From assembly GCA_029167045.1 (NCBI GenBank), contig JARFPK010000006.1, forward strand, positions 1 through 64,000: DNA of 64,000 bases, read 5' to 3'. Numbering within the stretch: position 1 is the first letter of the stretch; each line of letters starts with the position of its first letter. A model generated the notes under the pieces. The model saw nothing but the letters and a program-made list of their open reading frames with translations. It ran no database searches and was not told the origin of the DNA. Below are positions 26,268 through 34,095 of this stretch, in pieces. Source of the DNA: Candidatus Methanocrinis natronophilus. GTDB lineage: Archaea; Halobacteriota; Methanosarcinia; Methanotrichales; Methanotrichaceae. The translations under genes were made by a program, and so were the position numbers.

Positions 26268-27520
26268 CTTCCATCTCTCAGCAGCTCTTTTGCCCTATCG
26301 ACGTTGATCCTTCTTTCGGCTGCCATCTTCGATGCGACGGACTCGATCTCGTCGCCGATAGCCCCCGCCTGGACGGCGACGTTCCTGGCGTGAAGCGACA
26401 TATGCCCCCTCTGGATCCCCTCCGTGGCCAGAGCCCGGAGGGCAGCAAAGTTCTGGGCGAGACCCACCGAGGCGAGGACCCTCCCGAGATCGTCGGCGCA
26501 GATTATTCCCATGACCTTCAGGTTCGCCCTCGCTCCGGGATGGACCCTCGTGGCGCCGCCGACGGTCCCGACAGCCGCAGGAAGCTCGATGGATCCGACG
26601 AGGTCGCCGTCTCTGTTCTTCTCGTATACCGATAAAGACCGATAGGCTCCGCCCCTCGCGGCGTATGAGTGGGCTCCCGCCTCTATGGCCCTGGTATCGT
26701 TTCCGGTGGCCATCGTCACCGCAGTGACGCCGTTCATGATCCCCTTGTTATGGGTCGCGGCCCTATAGGGGTCGACCTCGGCGAGGGCGGACGCCATCAC
26801 TATGGCATCCACGACCTCAGGGCCGCCGATCTCCTCGGCCAAAAATACCGCCCGGGCCCGGGCGATCCGCAGGTCGGCGAGGTTCGATATGATCCGCAGG
26901 TAGACCCTCCCCCCGGTGATCTCCTCGATGAAGGGGGCTAGGGCCTCGGCCATGGTGTTGACGGCGTTGGCGCCCATGGCGTCCCTGCAGTCGACTAGGA
27001 GGTGGACGACCACCATGGGACCTCTCTTTGAGGCGACGACCTCCGCCTCGAGGCCGACGACCCCCCCGCCGTGGCTGACGAGCATAGGGTCCCTCTCGTT
27101 TGCCCTCCCCGCGATCTCCTCCGCCCTGGCGAGGATCGCCTGCCTCGCACCGTAAGGGTCTTCGACCCCCGTCACCTGGATGAGGGCCCTCATGACAGGC
27201 TGTGTGGTGCTGGTGACAAATCCGCCGCCGGCTATGGCCATCCTAGCCCCGTTGCTGGCGGCGGCGATGACGGAGGGCTCCTCCGTCGCCATGGGGATCA
27301 GGACCTCCCGGCCGTCGATGACGAAGTTGGTGGCGACCCCCAGGGGGACGGCAAAGAGGCCTAAGACGTTCTCCACCATCTTGTCGGCCTGGTCGAGGGT
27401 GATCCCCCCCGTCTTCATCGCCTCCACTTCATCCCCTGAGAGCCCCGAGTTCTCCGCCACGATCTTGAGGCGATCCGAAGCGGAAAGCCTGTACAACCCC
27501 GAAATTCTCGACATCTTCAA
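26264..27520 (-). CDS. hmgA: HMG-CoA reductase, class II type
   Basis: It reduces 3-hydroxy-3-methylglutaryl-CoA to mevalonate for archaeal isoprenoid lipids. The 418-residue protein resembles the class II (Pseudomonas mevalonii/Archaeoglobus) enzymes rather than the class I enzyme of most archaea: no membrane anchor, catalytic Glu in MATEEPSVIAAAS, DCRDAMGANAVNTM with the catalytic Asp, Lys in THNKGIMNG, and the C-terminal His in RGHMSLHARN. Class II enzymes can use NADH or NADPH. The first Met codons are close together (MKMSR); the outermost is used. It is first in a two-gene unit with pheA and divergent from the RFAPS fusion gene. Confidence 0.93.
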   Translation of the reverse strand: MKMSRISGLYRLSASDRLKIVAENSGLSGDEVEAMKTGGITLDQADKMVENVLGLFAVPLGVATNFVIDGREVLIPMATEEPSVIAAASNGARMAIAGGGFVTSTTQPVMRALIQVTGVEDPYGARQAILARAEEIAGRANERDPMLVSHGGGVVGLEAEVVASKRGPMVVVHLLVDCRDAMGANAVNTMAEALAPFIEEITGGRVYLRIISNLADLRIARARAVFLAEEIGGPEVVDAIVMASALAEVDPYRAATHNKGIMNGVTAVTMATGNDTRAIEAGAHSYAARGGAYRSLSVYEKNRDGDLVGSIELPAAVGTVGGATRVHPGARANLKVMGIICADDLGRVLASVGLAQNFAALRALATEGIQRGHMSLHARNVAVQAGAIGDEIESVASKMAAERRINVDRAKELLRDGR

Positions 27521-27571
27521 ATAGATAACCTCCGAAATGCCCGGCGATGGAAAGCCTCGTCCCCGGAGGGG

Positions 27572-27584
27572 AAAAACTTTATGC
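27572..27584 (+). promoter_or_regulatory. TATA-like box of the chorismate-lyase-like/RFAPS gene
   Basis: AAAAACTTTATGC ends 21 nt before the in-frame GTG at 27605. The upstream ATG of the open frame (27581) lies inside this box and so is probably not transcribed. Confidence 0.5.
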
Positions 27585-27604
27585 AGGCCTGCCTTCCTTT
27601 TTAT

Positions 27605-29140
27605 GTGTCAAGATCATCGCCCCTCAGAATCGGAGAGGAGATCGGAAGGCTGGAAGAGCTGGTGGGGACTCTCAGCCCCGTCCAGAAGATGCTCCTGGGG
27701 ACCGACGGCTCCGTCACCTGCCTTCTGGAGGTGGTCACCGGAAGCCCCGTCGAGATCGAGACCCTTGTCCAGAAGGTGGTGGCCGCCGACGAGGCGACGG
27801 CCCGGGAGCTGGAGATCGATCCTGGGGACGAAGTCAACTACAGGGTGGTGAATCTGAAGAGCTCCTCTACAGGGGAGACGCTCATCCACGCCACCTCCTT
27901 TGCGCCTATAAAACGGCTCGATGACCGGTTCAAGAGCGACCTGATGCGGGCGGATATACCTATCGGGACGATCCTCAAGAAGCACAGGATCGAATCGAGG
28001 CGCGACCTCCTGGGGTTTCGGGCCTCGAAAGATGCGGGAGGTATGGGGGGGATCTTCAGGGCCTTCTCCAAAGAGCCGATGCTATCGAGGGACTACAAGA
28101 TCATAAGGTACGGCAGACCCCTCATGGCCATCACCGAGACCTTCCCCTACAACAGCTTCCAGGAGAAGTCCAGAGTGATCGTGGAGACCCCCTCCCGGAT
28201 CCACATCACCCTGATAGATATGGCAGGAGACCTGGGGCGGGTCGATGGCGGGGTGGGGGTGGCCCTGGAGGAGCCCTCCATCGTAGTGGAGGCGGCGAGG
28301 GGAGAGGAGCTCGTCGTCAGGGGCGAGAGCTCCGACCGGGCTAAGGCGGCGGCCGAGGCGGTGATGGAACGGTTCGACCTTGGCGGCGCCGATATCACCG
28401 TCAGGTCCTGCTACCAGCAGCACGTCGGCCTGGGCGCCGGAACCCAGCTCGCCATGGCGGTGGGGAAGGCTCTATGCGAGCTTTACGGAATAACGGCATC
28501 GGCCCGCGATATCGCCGCAGCCGTCGGTAGGGGCGGCACCAGCGGCGTGGGGGTCGCCGCCTTCGATAGGGGTGGGTTCATCGTCGACGCAGGCCACTCC
28601 TTCGGCCCCGGCAAAGATAAGATCGACTACCGCCCCTCTTCTGCATCATTGGGGGTCGGACCTCCACCGGTGATCTTCCAGGCCGACCTTCCGAGATCCT
28701 GGACTTTCCTCCTGGCGATCCCGAATATTACCAAAGGCGCTCACGCCAGGGAAGAGGTGGACGTCTTTGAGGCGTTCTGTCCCGTGCCGAAGGGAGATGT
28801 GGCAGAGCTCTGCCGCGAGATCTTGGTCAGGATGATTCCAGCCGTCCTGGAGGAGGACCTGGACGGCTTCGGGACTGCTATAAACAGGATCCAGGATCTG
28901 GGGTTCAAGAAGGTGGAGGTGGAACTGCAGAACCCGATGATAAAAAGGGTGATGGAGGGTATGAGGGAGGCCGGAGCCGCCGGGGCGGGGCTCAGCTCCT
29001 TTGGCCCGACGGTCTATGCCGTCGCCGACTCCAACGCCAGGGATATCGAGGCGGCGGCGGTGGAGGCGATGGAAGGGGTCGGGGGCGAGTTATTAGTCAC
29101 CGCGGCCCGTAACTCGGGGGCGAGGGTGAGGGTTGCCTGA
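27605..29140 (+). CDS. Chorismate-lyase-like domain fused to beta-RFAP synthase
   Basis: The protein has about 511 residues. The first ~190 residues match the DUF98/chorismate pyruvate-lyase-like family (VQKMLLGTDGSVTCLLEVVTG; DIPIGTILKKHRIESRRDLLGF), which makes 4-hydroxybenzoate from chorismate. The rest is beta-ribofuranosylaminobenzene 5'-phosphate synthase, a GHMP-fold enzyme (SRIHITLIDMAG; QQHVGLGAGTQLAMAVGKA; GRGGTSGVGVAAFDRGG) that joins an aminobenzoate/hydroxybenzoate acceptor with PRPP at the first committed step of methanopterin synthesis. The two activities are consecutive in the pathway, so the fusion makes sense. GTG at 27605 is chosen from the promoter position; 27581 is the longer alternative. 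Confidence 0.88.
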   Translation: MSRSSPLRIGEEIGRLEELVGTLSPVQKMLLGTDGSVTCLLEVVTGSPVEIETLVQKVVAADEATARELEIDPGDEVNYRVVNLKSSSTGETLIHATSFAPIKRLDDRFKSDLMRADIPIGTILKKHRIESRRDLLGFRASKDAGGMGGIFRAFSKEPMLSRDYKIIRYGRPLMAITETFPYNSFQEKSRVIVETPSRIHITLIDMAGDLGRVDGGVGVALEEPSIVVEAARGEELVVRGESSDRAKAAAEAVMERFDLGGADITVRSCYQQHVGLGAGTQLAMAVGKALCELYGITASARDIAAAVGRGGTSGVGVAAFDRGGFIVDAGHSFGPGKDKIDYRPSSASLGVGPPPVIFQADLPRSWTFLLAIPNITKGAHAREEVDVFEAFCPVPKGDVAELCREILVRMIPAVLEEDLDGFGTAINRIQDLGFKKVEVELQNPMIKRVMEGMREAGAAGAGLSSFGPTVYAVADSNARDIEAAAVEAMEGVGGELLVTAARNSGARVRVA

Positions 29141-29185
29141 TTATTTTGTGAAATGACCATAAATTAGCACATGAGATGATATGAT

Positions 29186-30244
29186 ATGAGCGAGATAGAG
29201 AGGCTTCTTGAAAGGCTGAGCAACGCCCACGGTATATCTGGGCGGGAGGGGTCGATCCAGGATCTGATTCGCGAAGAGATCGCCCCTTACGTCGACGAGA
29301 TGAGGACGGACTCATTGGGAAACCTCGTCGCCACCAGGAAGGGGGAACGGCCGTCGGTGATGATCGCAGCCCACGTCGACGAGATCGGGCTGATGGCTAA
29401 GTACGTCGACGAGAAGGGGTTTCTCAGGTTCGTCACCATCGGGGGCTGGTTCGATCAGACCCTTCTGAACCAGAGGGTGGTCGTACATGCCGATTCGGGA
29501 CCTATCTACGGAGTCATCGGGTCCAAGCCCCCCCACGTCATGAAGCCCGACGACAAGAAGAAGCCGATAGAGATCAAGGAGATGTTCGTCGACGTCGGCT
29601 GCGCCGATCAGGACGAGGCGAAATCCTTGGGTATAAAGGCCGGAACCCCCATCTCCATCGACCGGACCTTCGCCAGGCTCGCCGGCGACAGGGTGACGGG
29701 GAAGGCCTTCGACAACCGGGCGGGGGTCGTCGTTATGATCGAGGCGCTGAAGCGGACGAGATCGAAGTCGACGATATACGCCGTGGGGACGGTCCAGGAG
29801 GAGGTGGGGCTGAAGGGGGCGAGGACCTCCGCCTTCGGCCTCTCTCCCGACGTCGCCCTCGCTACCGACGTCGCCATCCCCGGAGACCATCCCGGGATCG
29901 ATAAGAAGGATTCGTCCCTGGAGATAGGAAAGGGGCCGGTCGTCATCATCGCCGACGCCTCAGGGCGGGGTATCATCACCACGGAGAAGGTCGTCTCCTG
30001 GCTCGCCGAGACGGCGGAGGAGTTCGAGATCCCCGTCCAGATGGAGGTCTCGGGAGGTGGGACCACCGATGCCACCGCCATCCAGCTGACCAGAGAGGGG
30101 ATTCATACGGGGGTGATCAGCGTCGCCACGCGGTACATCCACTCTCCTGTGGAGGTCCTGAGCATAAAGGACGTCGATGCCTCTGCCGAGCTGATAGCCC
30201 GGGCTCTGGAGACCGTATCCAGGCACTTCAAAACCGATGAATAG
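29186..30244 (+). CDS. M42-family aminopeptidase (TET/endoglucanase-like)
   Basis: The 352-residue cytoplasmic metallopeptidase belongs to family M42, whose members form dodecameric tetrahedral (TET) aminopeptidases that trim peptides after proteasomal degradation. Two-metal ligands are visible: His in MIAAHVDEIGLMA, Asp in KAFDNRAGVVV, the Glu-Glu pair in VGTVQEEVGLKGA, Asp in ALATDVAI, and the C-terminal His in ATRYIHSPVE. The catalytic Asp after the first His is also present. It follows the RFAPS fusion by 45 bp on the same strand and may be co-transcribed. An eight-T run just after the stop may end transcription. Confidence 0.92.
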   Translation: MSEIERLLERLSNAHGISGREGSIQDLIREEIAPYVDEMRTDSLGNLVATRKGERPSVMIAAHVDEIGLMAKYVDEKGFLRFVTIGGWFDQTLLNQRVVVHADSGPIYGVIGSKPPHVMKPDDKKKPIEIKEMFVDVGCADQDEAKSLGIKAGTPISIDRTFARLAGDRVTGKAFDNRAGVVVMIEALKRTRSKSTIYAVGTVQEEVGLKGARTSAFGLSPDVALATDVAIPGDHPGIDKKDSSLEIGKGPVVIIADASGRGIITTEKVVSWLAETAEEFEIPVQMEVSGGGTTDATAIQLTREGIHTGVISVATRYIHSPVEVLSIKDVDASAELIARALETVSRHFKTDE

Positions 30245-30254
30245 AGGCGGCCTT

Positions 30255-30264
30255 AATTTTTTTT
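30255..30264 (+). terminator. Poly-T transcription terminator after the M42 gene
   Basis: Eleven bases after the stop codon the plus strand has an uninterrupted run of eight T (30257-30264), followed by a second T-rich patch. Archaeal RNA polymerase terminates at such U-runs without needing a hairpin. Confidence 0.45.
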
Positions 30265-30392
30265 CCCTCTAAATTTTTATCTCAATCTAAAATTTTAATC
30301 TCGATCTATGGCCATTGCCAACTTGACCTGAATGATCCAAAAAGGGTTCGGAGACGTCCACCCCCCCCCGGAAGGACGTCTAACCGCCGATT

Positions 30393-30509
30393 CTAGCTTC
30401 CGCCTATCAGGCTGATGACCGTATAGGCGAGGATGGTTCCTACGATGAAGAAGATCAGGAATGCAGGCCAGACTATGCTGGCTGCGGCCATCGCTTCTAC
30501 TGCTGCCAT
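30393..30509 (-). CDS. Small single-span membrane peptide (38 aa)
   Basis: A 38-residue frame begins MAAVEAMAAASIVWPAFLIF and continues with FIVGTILAYTVISLIGGS, i.e. one transmembrane helix of about 22 residues with short polar ends. It starts 6 bp after the stop of the upstream uspA gene, so it is co-transcribed and probably translationally coupled. The hydrophobic periodicity and the linked position support it as real; the function is unknown. It could tether or regulate the stress protein at the membrane, which is inference only. Confidence 0.65.
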   Translation of the reverse strand: MAAVEAMAAASIVWPAFLIFFIVGTILAYTVISLIGGS

Positions 30510-30515
30510 CTTATA

Positions 30516-30947
30516 TCATCTCACTACGAGGACAGGGCAGGTTGCCCAGTAAAGGACCTTCTGGACTACGCTTCCTATGAGGAGCTTCGTGACACCGCTC
30601 TCACCGTGGCTTCCCATGACGATCAGATCGACGCCCTCGGTCCTGGCCAAGTCGACGATCATGTTGGCGGGTGCCCCGGACTTTACCATCGTCTCGACGG
30701 CGACGCCGGCGTCATCGGCCATCTTCTTGATATCAGCCACCGCTTTCTCTCCGCTGGCCTGGAGCTTGGCTTCGATATCCTTCTTGTCGGCTCCCAGCTG
30801 CCTGACGGCGCTGGCCACGACAACCTCGTTCACTATATAAACCCCGAGCAGCTTCGCGCCCGTCGCCTTGGCCAGATCTACGCCGTGCTGGACTGCGACT
30901 TTGGACTTTGCGGAGCCGTCGGTAGCGACTAAAATCCGATCGTACAT
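30516..30947 (-). CDS. Universal stress protein (UspA family)
   Basis: The 143-residue single Usp domain has the ATP-binding signature G-x2-G-x9-G-S (GSHGESGVTKLLIGSV) near residue 113 and the N-terminal strand ILVATDGSAKSKVAVQHG, as in ATP-binding members such as MJ0577. It is a soluble dimeric stress or nucleotide-sensing protein. It heads a unit with the 38-aa membrane peptide. A second Usp gene (31080-31520) lies just upstream on the same strand, separated by 130 bp. Confidence 0.92.
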   Translation of the reverse strand: MYDRILVATDGSAKSKVAVQHGVDLAKATGAKLLGVYIVNEVVVASAVRQLGADKKDIEAKLQASGEKAVADIKKMADDAGVAVETMVKSGAPANMIVDLARTEGVDLIVMGSHGESGVTKLLIGSVVQKVLYWATCPVLVVR

Positions 30948-31079
30948 TCTATTACACCTCTCAAATCTCCCTGCAACCTTCTGGACCTTTTGAGTCTATC
31001 CATCACGCCTTTGATATAAATAGGTATCTTTCCGATACCGGCATCTGGAAGCCATATAAAGGGCGGAAGCAATAACTAA

Positions 31080-31520
31080 TCATCTCACCACCATCACAGG
31101 CGTCTCTGACCAGTTCACGACCTTCTGAGCAACGGACCCTATCAGCCTCGAAGAGATCCCACCTTCGCCGTGGCTCCCCAGGATGATCAGACCTGCGCCT
31201 TCTATCGCGGCCGTCTCCAGGATCCTGATGGCCGGGTCCCCCTCCCTGATGAGGGGCTCGACCCGGAGGCCAAAGTCCTCGCCCACCTTCGCTGCATCCG
31301 TGACGATCTCTTCTGCAGAGTCCTTGAGGGTCCTCCTCAGATCCTCTTCGGAGAAGCCCCTCCCTATGAGGGCGGCGATCGCCTTAGAGATGGCCATCTC
31401 ATTTATCACGTTGAGGACCCCAACCTCGGAGCCTAGGTACTTCGCGAGCTTAATCCCCTCCCTCTCGGCGGCCTTCGATGCCTCGGATCCGTCGGTGGCT
31501 ATGAGGATCTTCCTGTACAT
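31080..31520 (-). CDS. Universal stress protein (UspA family), second copy
   Basis: The 146-residue Usp domain keeps the ATP-loop GSHGEGGISSRLIGSV and ILIATDGSEASKAAEREG at the N-terminus. It is clearly paralogous to the Usp at 30516 but moderately diverged, so this is not a recent duplication. It is 20 bp downstream of purE on the same strand and may share its transcript. Family role: nucleotide-binding stress protein, mechanism not determinable here. Confidence 0.92.
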   Translation of the reverse strand: MYRKILIATDGSEASKAAEREGIKLAKYLGSEVGVLNVINEMAISKAIAALIGRGFSEEDLRRTLKDSAEEIVTDAAKVGEDFGLRVEPLIREGDPAIRILETAAIEGAGLIILGSHGEGGISSRLIGSVAQKVVNWSETPVMVVR

Positions 31521-31541
31521 ATGGGACCCACCCTTTTACGT

Positions 31542-31931
31542 CTACCTCTTGGTACTGAGAATCCTGAGCGCCAGGTGGGCGGCGTTCTCGCCGTTGTCGA
31601 TCCCCACGCAGGCGACGGGAACTCCCGGCGGCATCTGGCATATGGCCAGGAGGGCGTCGAGGCCCCCAAGCTTTGCGCTCACCGGAACCCCTATCACAGG
31701 CCTATCGGTCTGGGAGGCGATGACTCCGGGGAGGGCGGCGGAGAGGCCGGCAACCGCTATGAATATCTTAGCGTCCGTCTCCTTTACGTACGCCTCCAGC
31801 TCTCTGGGGTTTCTGTGGGCTGATAGGACCTTTTCATCGAATTCGATCCCCTTCTCCTGGAGGACCCGGAGGACCTTCTCCACCACGGACCTGTCGGATT
31901 TCGATCCGGATACGACGGCAACATCTGTCAT
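31542..31931 (-). CDS. purE: 5-(carboxyamino)imidazole ribonucleotide mutase / AIR carboxylase PurE
   Basis: It carries out the carboxylation or carboxylate-shift step that yields CAIR in purine synthesis. The protein has 129 residues, the usual size for the single-domain archaeal form. The phosphate-binding GSKSD and the active-site SAHRNP are both present, with the C-terminal [21 protein letters not shown] loop. No purK lies nearby. ATG 31931 is chosen; a TTG three codons upstream is also possible. It lies 35 bp after the chorismate mutase gene on the same strand. Confidence 0.93.
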   Translation of the reverse strand: MTDVAVVSGSKSDRSVVEKVLRVLQEKGIEFDEKVLSAHRNPRELEAYVKETDAKIFIAVAGLSAALPGVIASQTDRPVIGVPVSAKLGGLDALLAICQMPPGVPVACVGIDNGENAAHLALRILSTKR

Positions 31932-31966
31932 GGCTATCAAACTCTAAAAGGTTTCTGATATCGAGC

Positions 31967-32251
31967 CTAAGGGAGGTTATTCTCCCCCAGAAACTCGTGC
32001 TGCTTCTCTAGGCTCATCCTGATGAGGGTCGCAAATATCTCCTTGACGGCGCCGGGGTCAAGCCCCAGCTCCGTAGCCATATCCAGGGCCCTCTTCATCA
32101 CCAGTTTCTCCTGATTCTTGTCCTCGATCCCGACCCCAAGAGCCCTCTTGGCCTCGAAGATCTCTTCTGCGAGCCTCATCCGCTCTCCGATCAGCCTTAT
32201 TATATCCTGGTCCACTCTCTCTACGTCAGCGCGAAGATCTTCCAGGCTCAT
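31967..32251 (-). CDS. aroQ: Chorismate mutase, AroQ type
   Basis: The 94-residue all-helical protein has a typical monofunctional AroQ composition: MSLEDLRADVERVDQDIIRL, then IGERMRLAEEIFEAKRALG, containing the conserved Arg and Lys that bind chorismate. It rearranges chorismate to prephenate, the substrate of the prephenate dehydratase encoded at 25437. The ATG at 32251 overlaps the shikimate kinase stop (ATGA), so it is translationally coupled; the longer open frame upstream overlaps aroK and is rejected. Confidence 0.93.
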   Translation of the reverse strand: MSLEDLRADVERVDQDIIRLIGERMRLAEEIFEAKRALGVGIEDKNQEKLVMKRALDMATELGLDPGAVKEIFATLIRMSLEKQHEFLGENNLP

Positions 32252-33108
32252 GATCGCCACCTCACGGCCAATGATGACCCGCTGTTGTTGACCTCTGTCC
32301 TTATCACCTTTCCGCCCAGATCTACCCATGCAGACTCCACCGCGTCGATATCACCGCCTTCTGCCAGGGCGGCGTAAGCGGGGCCGGTTCCCGACAAGCT
32401 CGCCCCCGCGGCGCCGGCGGCGAGGGCTGAGTAGATCGGTTCTGCCGAGAGGTTCAGGGCGGTGCAGTAGACGAGGCCGTTGAGGGTCATGGCCCTGCCG
32501 TAATCACCGGCGAGGGCGAGGTCGAAGATCAGGTCGGCGATGGGGGAGAGGAGCCTCGACCTGGCCACGTCCGTATCCTTCGAGAATATCTTCTCCTCAG
32601 GAACCAAAAGGAGGACCTCCGACTCCAGAGCCTCCCTCTTGAGGAGGGTCATCTTCCGGTTGTCGGTGACGACGACCCCCCCCAGCATCGACGCCGCGGC
32701 GTCGTCGAAGGCGCCGGTGATGGTGACGCCAGTGGCCCTCGCCGCCTGGACCCCGATCCTCGTCGCCTCCAGGGGGTCGATCACCTCTCCCAGGGCGTCT
32801 AGGGTCGCCATCACCGCGGCGTTGGCGGCGGCGCTGCTGCTCTTCAGCCCCCGGGCGAGGGGGATATCGCTCTCTGTCCTGACGACCCCTCCTGCCTCCA
32901 CGCCGAACCGCTCCAGGACCAGCTCCACGGACCTGACGATGAGGCGGTCGTCGATGCCGGGGACGTCCCCTCGGACGGCAAGAGAGTCATCGAGGACGAC
33001 CTCTGCGGAGGTGTGCAGGTCGATCCCGAAGGCGGAGCCCTTCCAGTTGGCGACGGCGTTGAGGACCGTCGCCGCCCCCAGGGCCGTCGCCCTTCCCCTC
33101 CGGCTCAT
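32248..33108 (-). CDS. aroK: Shikimate kinase, archaeal GHMP type
   Basis: It phosphorylates shikimate at the 3-OH with ATP. The 286-residue protein belongs to the GHMP kinase fold used by archaea instead of the bacterial AroK. The phosphate-binding loop is RGLKSSSAAANAAVMA (about residues 88-103), and TGAFDDAAASMLGGVVV and SLSGTGPAYAAL supply other GHMP motifs. Both ends are overlapped by 4 bp with neighbours: the nuclease-fold gene upstream and chorismate mutase downstream. This places two shikimate-pathway enzymes in one operon. Confidence 0.94.
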   Translation of the reverse strand: MSRRGRATALGAATVLNAVANWKGSAFGIDLHTSAEVVLDDSLAVRGDVPGIDDRLIVRSVELVLERFGVEAGGVVRTESDIPLARGLKSSSAAANAAVMATLDALGEVIDPLEATRIGVQAARATGVTITGAFDDAAASMLGGVVVTDNRKMTLLKREALESEVLLLVPEEKIFSKDTDVARSRLLSPIADLIFDLALAGDYGRAMTLNGLVYCTALNLSAEPIYSALAAGAAGASLSGTGPAYAALAEGGDIDAVESAWVDLGGKVIRTEVNNSGSSLAVRWRS

Positions 33109-33629
33109 GATAATCCCGTCTCGATGAGGGTCTTCAGCTTCGAGAGGTCCCCAGCGACCCCGTCGTTGCCGCTCTTGGCGTACTTCTCGATGAGCTTATC
33201 GATCATCTCGAGCTCGGAGACGGCGGAGCTGAAGACCGGCTCGTAGCTTCCCAGCATGTAGAGGGGGATGACGACGGCGCCGCCTCTGGTCGTGGGAGCG
33301 GAAAGGTCGTTTACCACCACGACGAAGGCGTAGGATCTGTAGCCGAGGCCGGCGGCGATGTTCTTCGCGAAGGCGCCTATCTGCTGGATCCTCCGGGTGG
33401 AGAGGTTCTTGTAGGCCGCGACGGAGTCCTTGTACTCGACGAACATCAGAGCTTCATCGGTCCAGAGGATGGCGTCGTACTCGACGATGGCTACGGAGTT
33501 CTTCTGAGCCACCACGTTGAAGAGGACGCCGCGGCACCAGGAGAGGTTCAGGTTTATCCTGAAGTCCAGCTCCGTATCCTGGACGGTCCGGGATTTCAGG
33601 ACGTAAGGGTCACTCCTCAGCTCTATCAT
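33105..33629 (-). CDS. Uncharacterised protein with possible PD-(D/E)XK nuclease fold
   Basis: In the 174-residue protein the segment VEYDAILWTDEALMFVEYKD has the order Asp, hydrophobic strand, Glu-x-Lys seen in restriction-endonuclease-like folds, followed by helices and a FVVVVN strand. The N-terminal part has a Glu-rich helix that could give the first acidic ligand. Function is not known and could be DNA/RNA cleavage or a degenerate binding fold. It leads the nuclease-aroK-aroQ operon (ATGA overlap with aroK) and its ATG overlaps the far 5' end of the divergent DUF3467 frame. Confidence 0.65.
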   Translation of the reverse strand: MIELRSDPYVLKSRTVQDTELDFRINLNLSWCRGVLFNVVAQKNSVAIVEYDAILWTDEALMFVEYKDSVAAYKNLSTRRIQQIGAFAKNIAAGLGYRSYAFVVVVNDLSAPTTRGGAVVIPLYMLGSYEPVFSSAVSELEMIDKLIEKYAKSGNDGVAGDLSKLKTLIETGLS

Positions 33630-33744
33630 GGCTGAGAAGACCGCTCCAGCGGTTAAAGGATTTTCGTATGCTCCGGGGAAAAGGGATAAGGCGGATCTAC
33701 TTCAACGTTGTGCCGGTGAAGATGATTTGACGGAGAAGAAGAAG

Positions 33745-34035
33745 ATGACGCAGCAGCTGGGGGTCAGGATCCCCGATAGCCTGGAGCCGGTATATGCGAA
33801 CCTGATAAAGATAAGCCACGCCGACGACGAGGTCACCCTCACCTTCCTCCACAAGATCCCCGAGACGAATCTGGCCCAGGGAAGGGCGATCGTGACGATC
33901 ACCCCCCAGCACGCCAAGAGGCTGCTAAGGGCCCTATCGACGAACCTGAAGAGGTACGAGGCTACCTACGGCGAGATCAAGCTCCCCGAGGACGGCTCCG
34001 GCAGAGAGGAGAAGAGCAACGTCGAGGTGGCCTGA
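33745..34035 (+). CDS. DUF3467 protein
   Basis: The 96-residue protein, from MTQQLGVRIPDSLEPVYAN, is recognised as DUF3467, a small family with an Ig-like/beta fold seen in archaea and bacteria. The conserved YANLIKISHADDEVTLTFLHK and ITPQHAKRLLRALSTNLKRYE are present. Function is unknown. The frame opens at 33628 but overlaps the divergent gene there; ATG 33745 (GGAG about 10 nt upstream) or TTG 33727 (after GGTGAAG) fits the family better. It is not linked to other genes in a clear operon. Confidence 0.8.
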   Translation: MTQQLGVRIPDSLEPVYANLIKISHADDEVTLTFLHKIPETNLAQGRAIVTITPQHAKRLLRALSTNLKRYEATYGEIKLPEDGSGREEKSNVEVA

Positions 34036-34095
34036 TAGAGGGGGCTTCGAGCCCTGAGCCCCTTTCCCTGAGCCCCTTTCAGAGCACTTCAGCCC

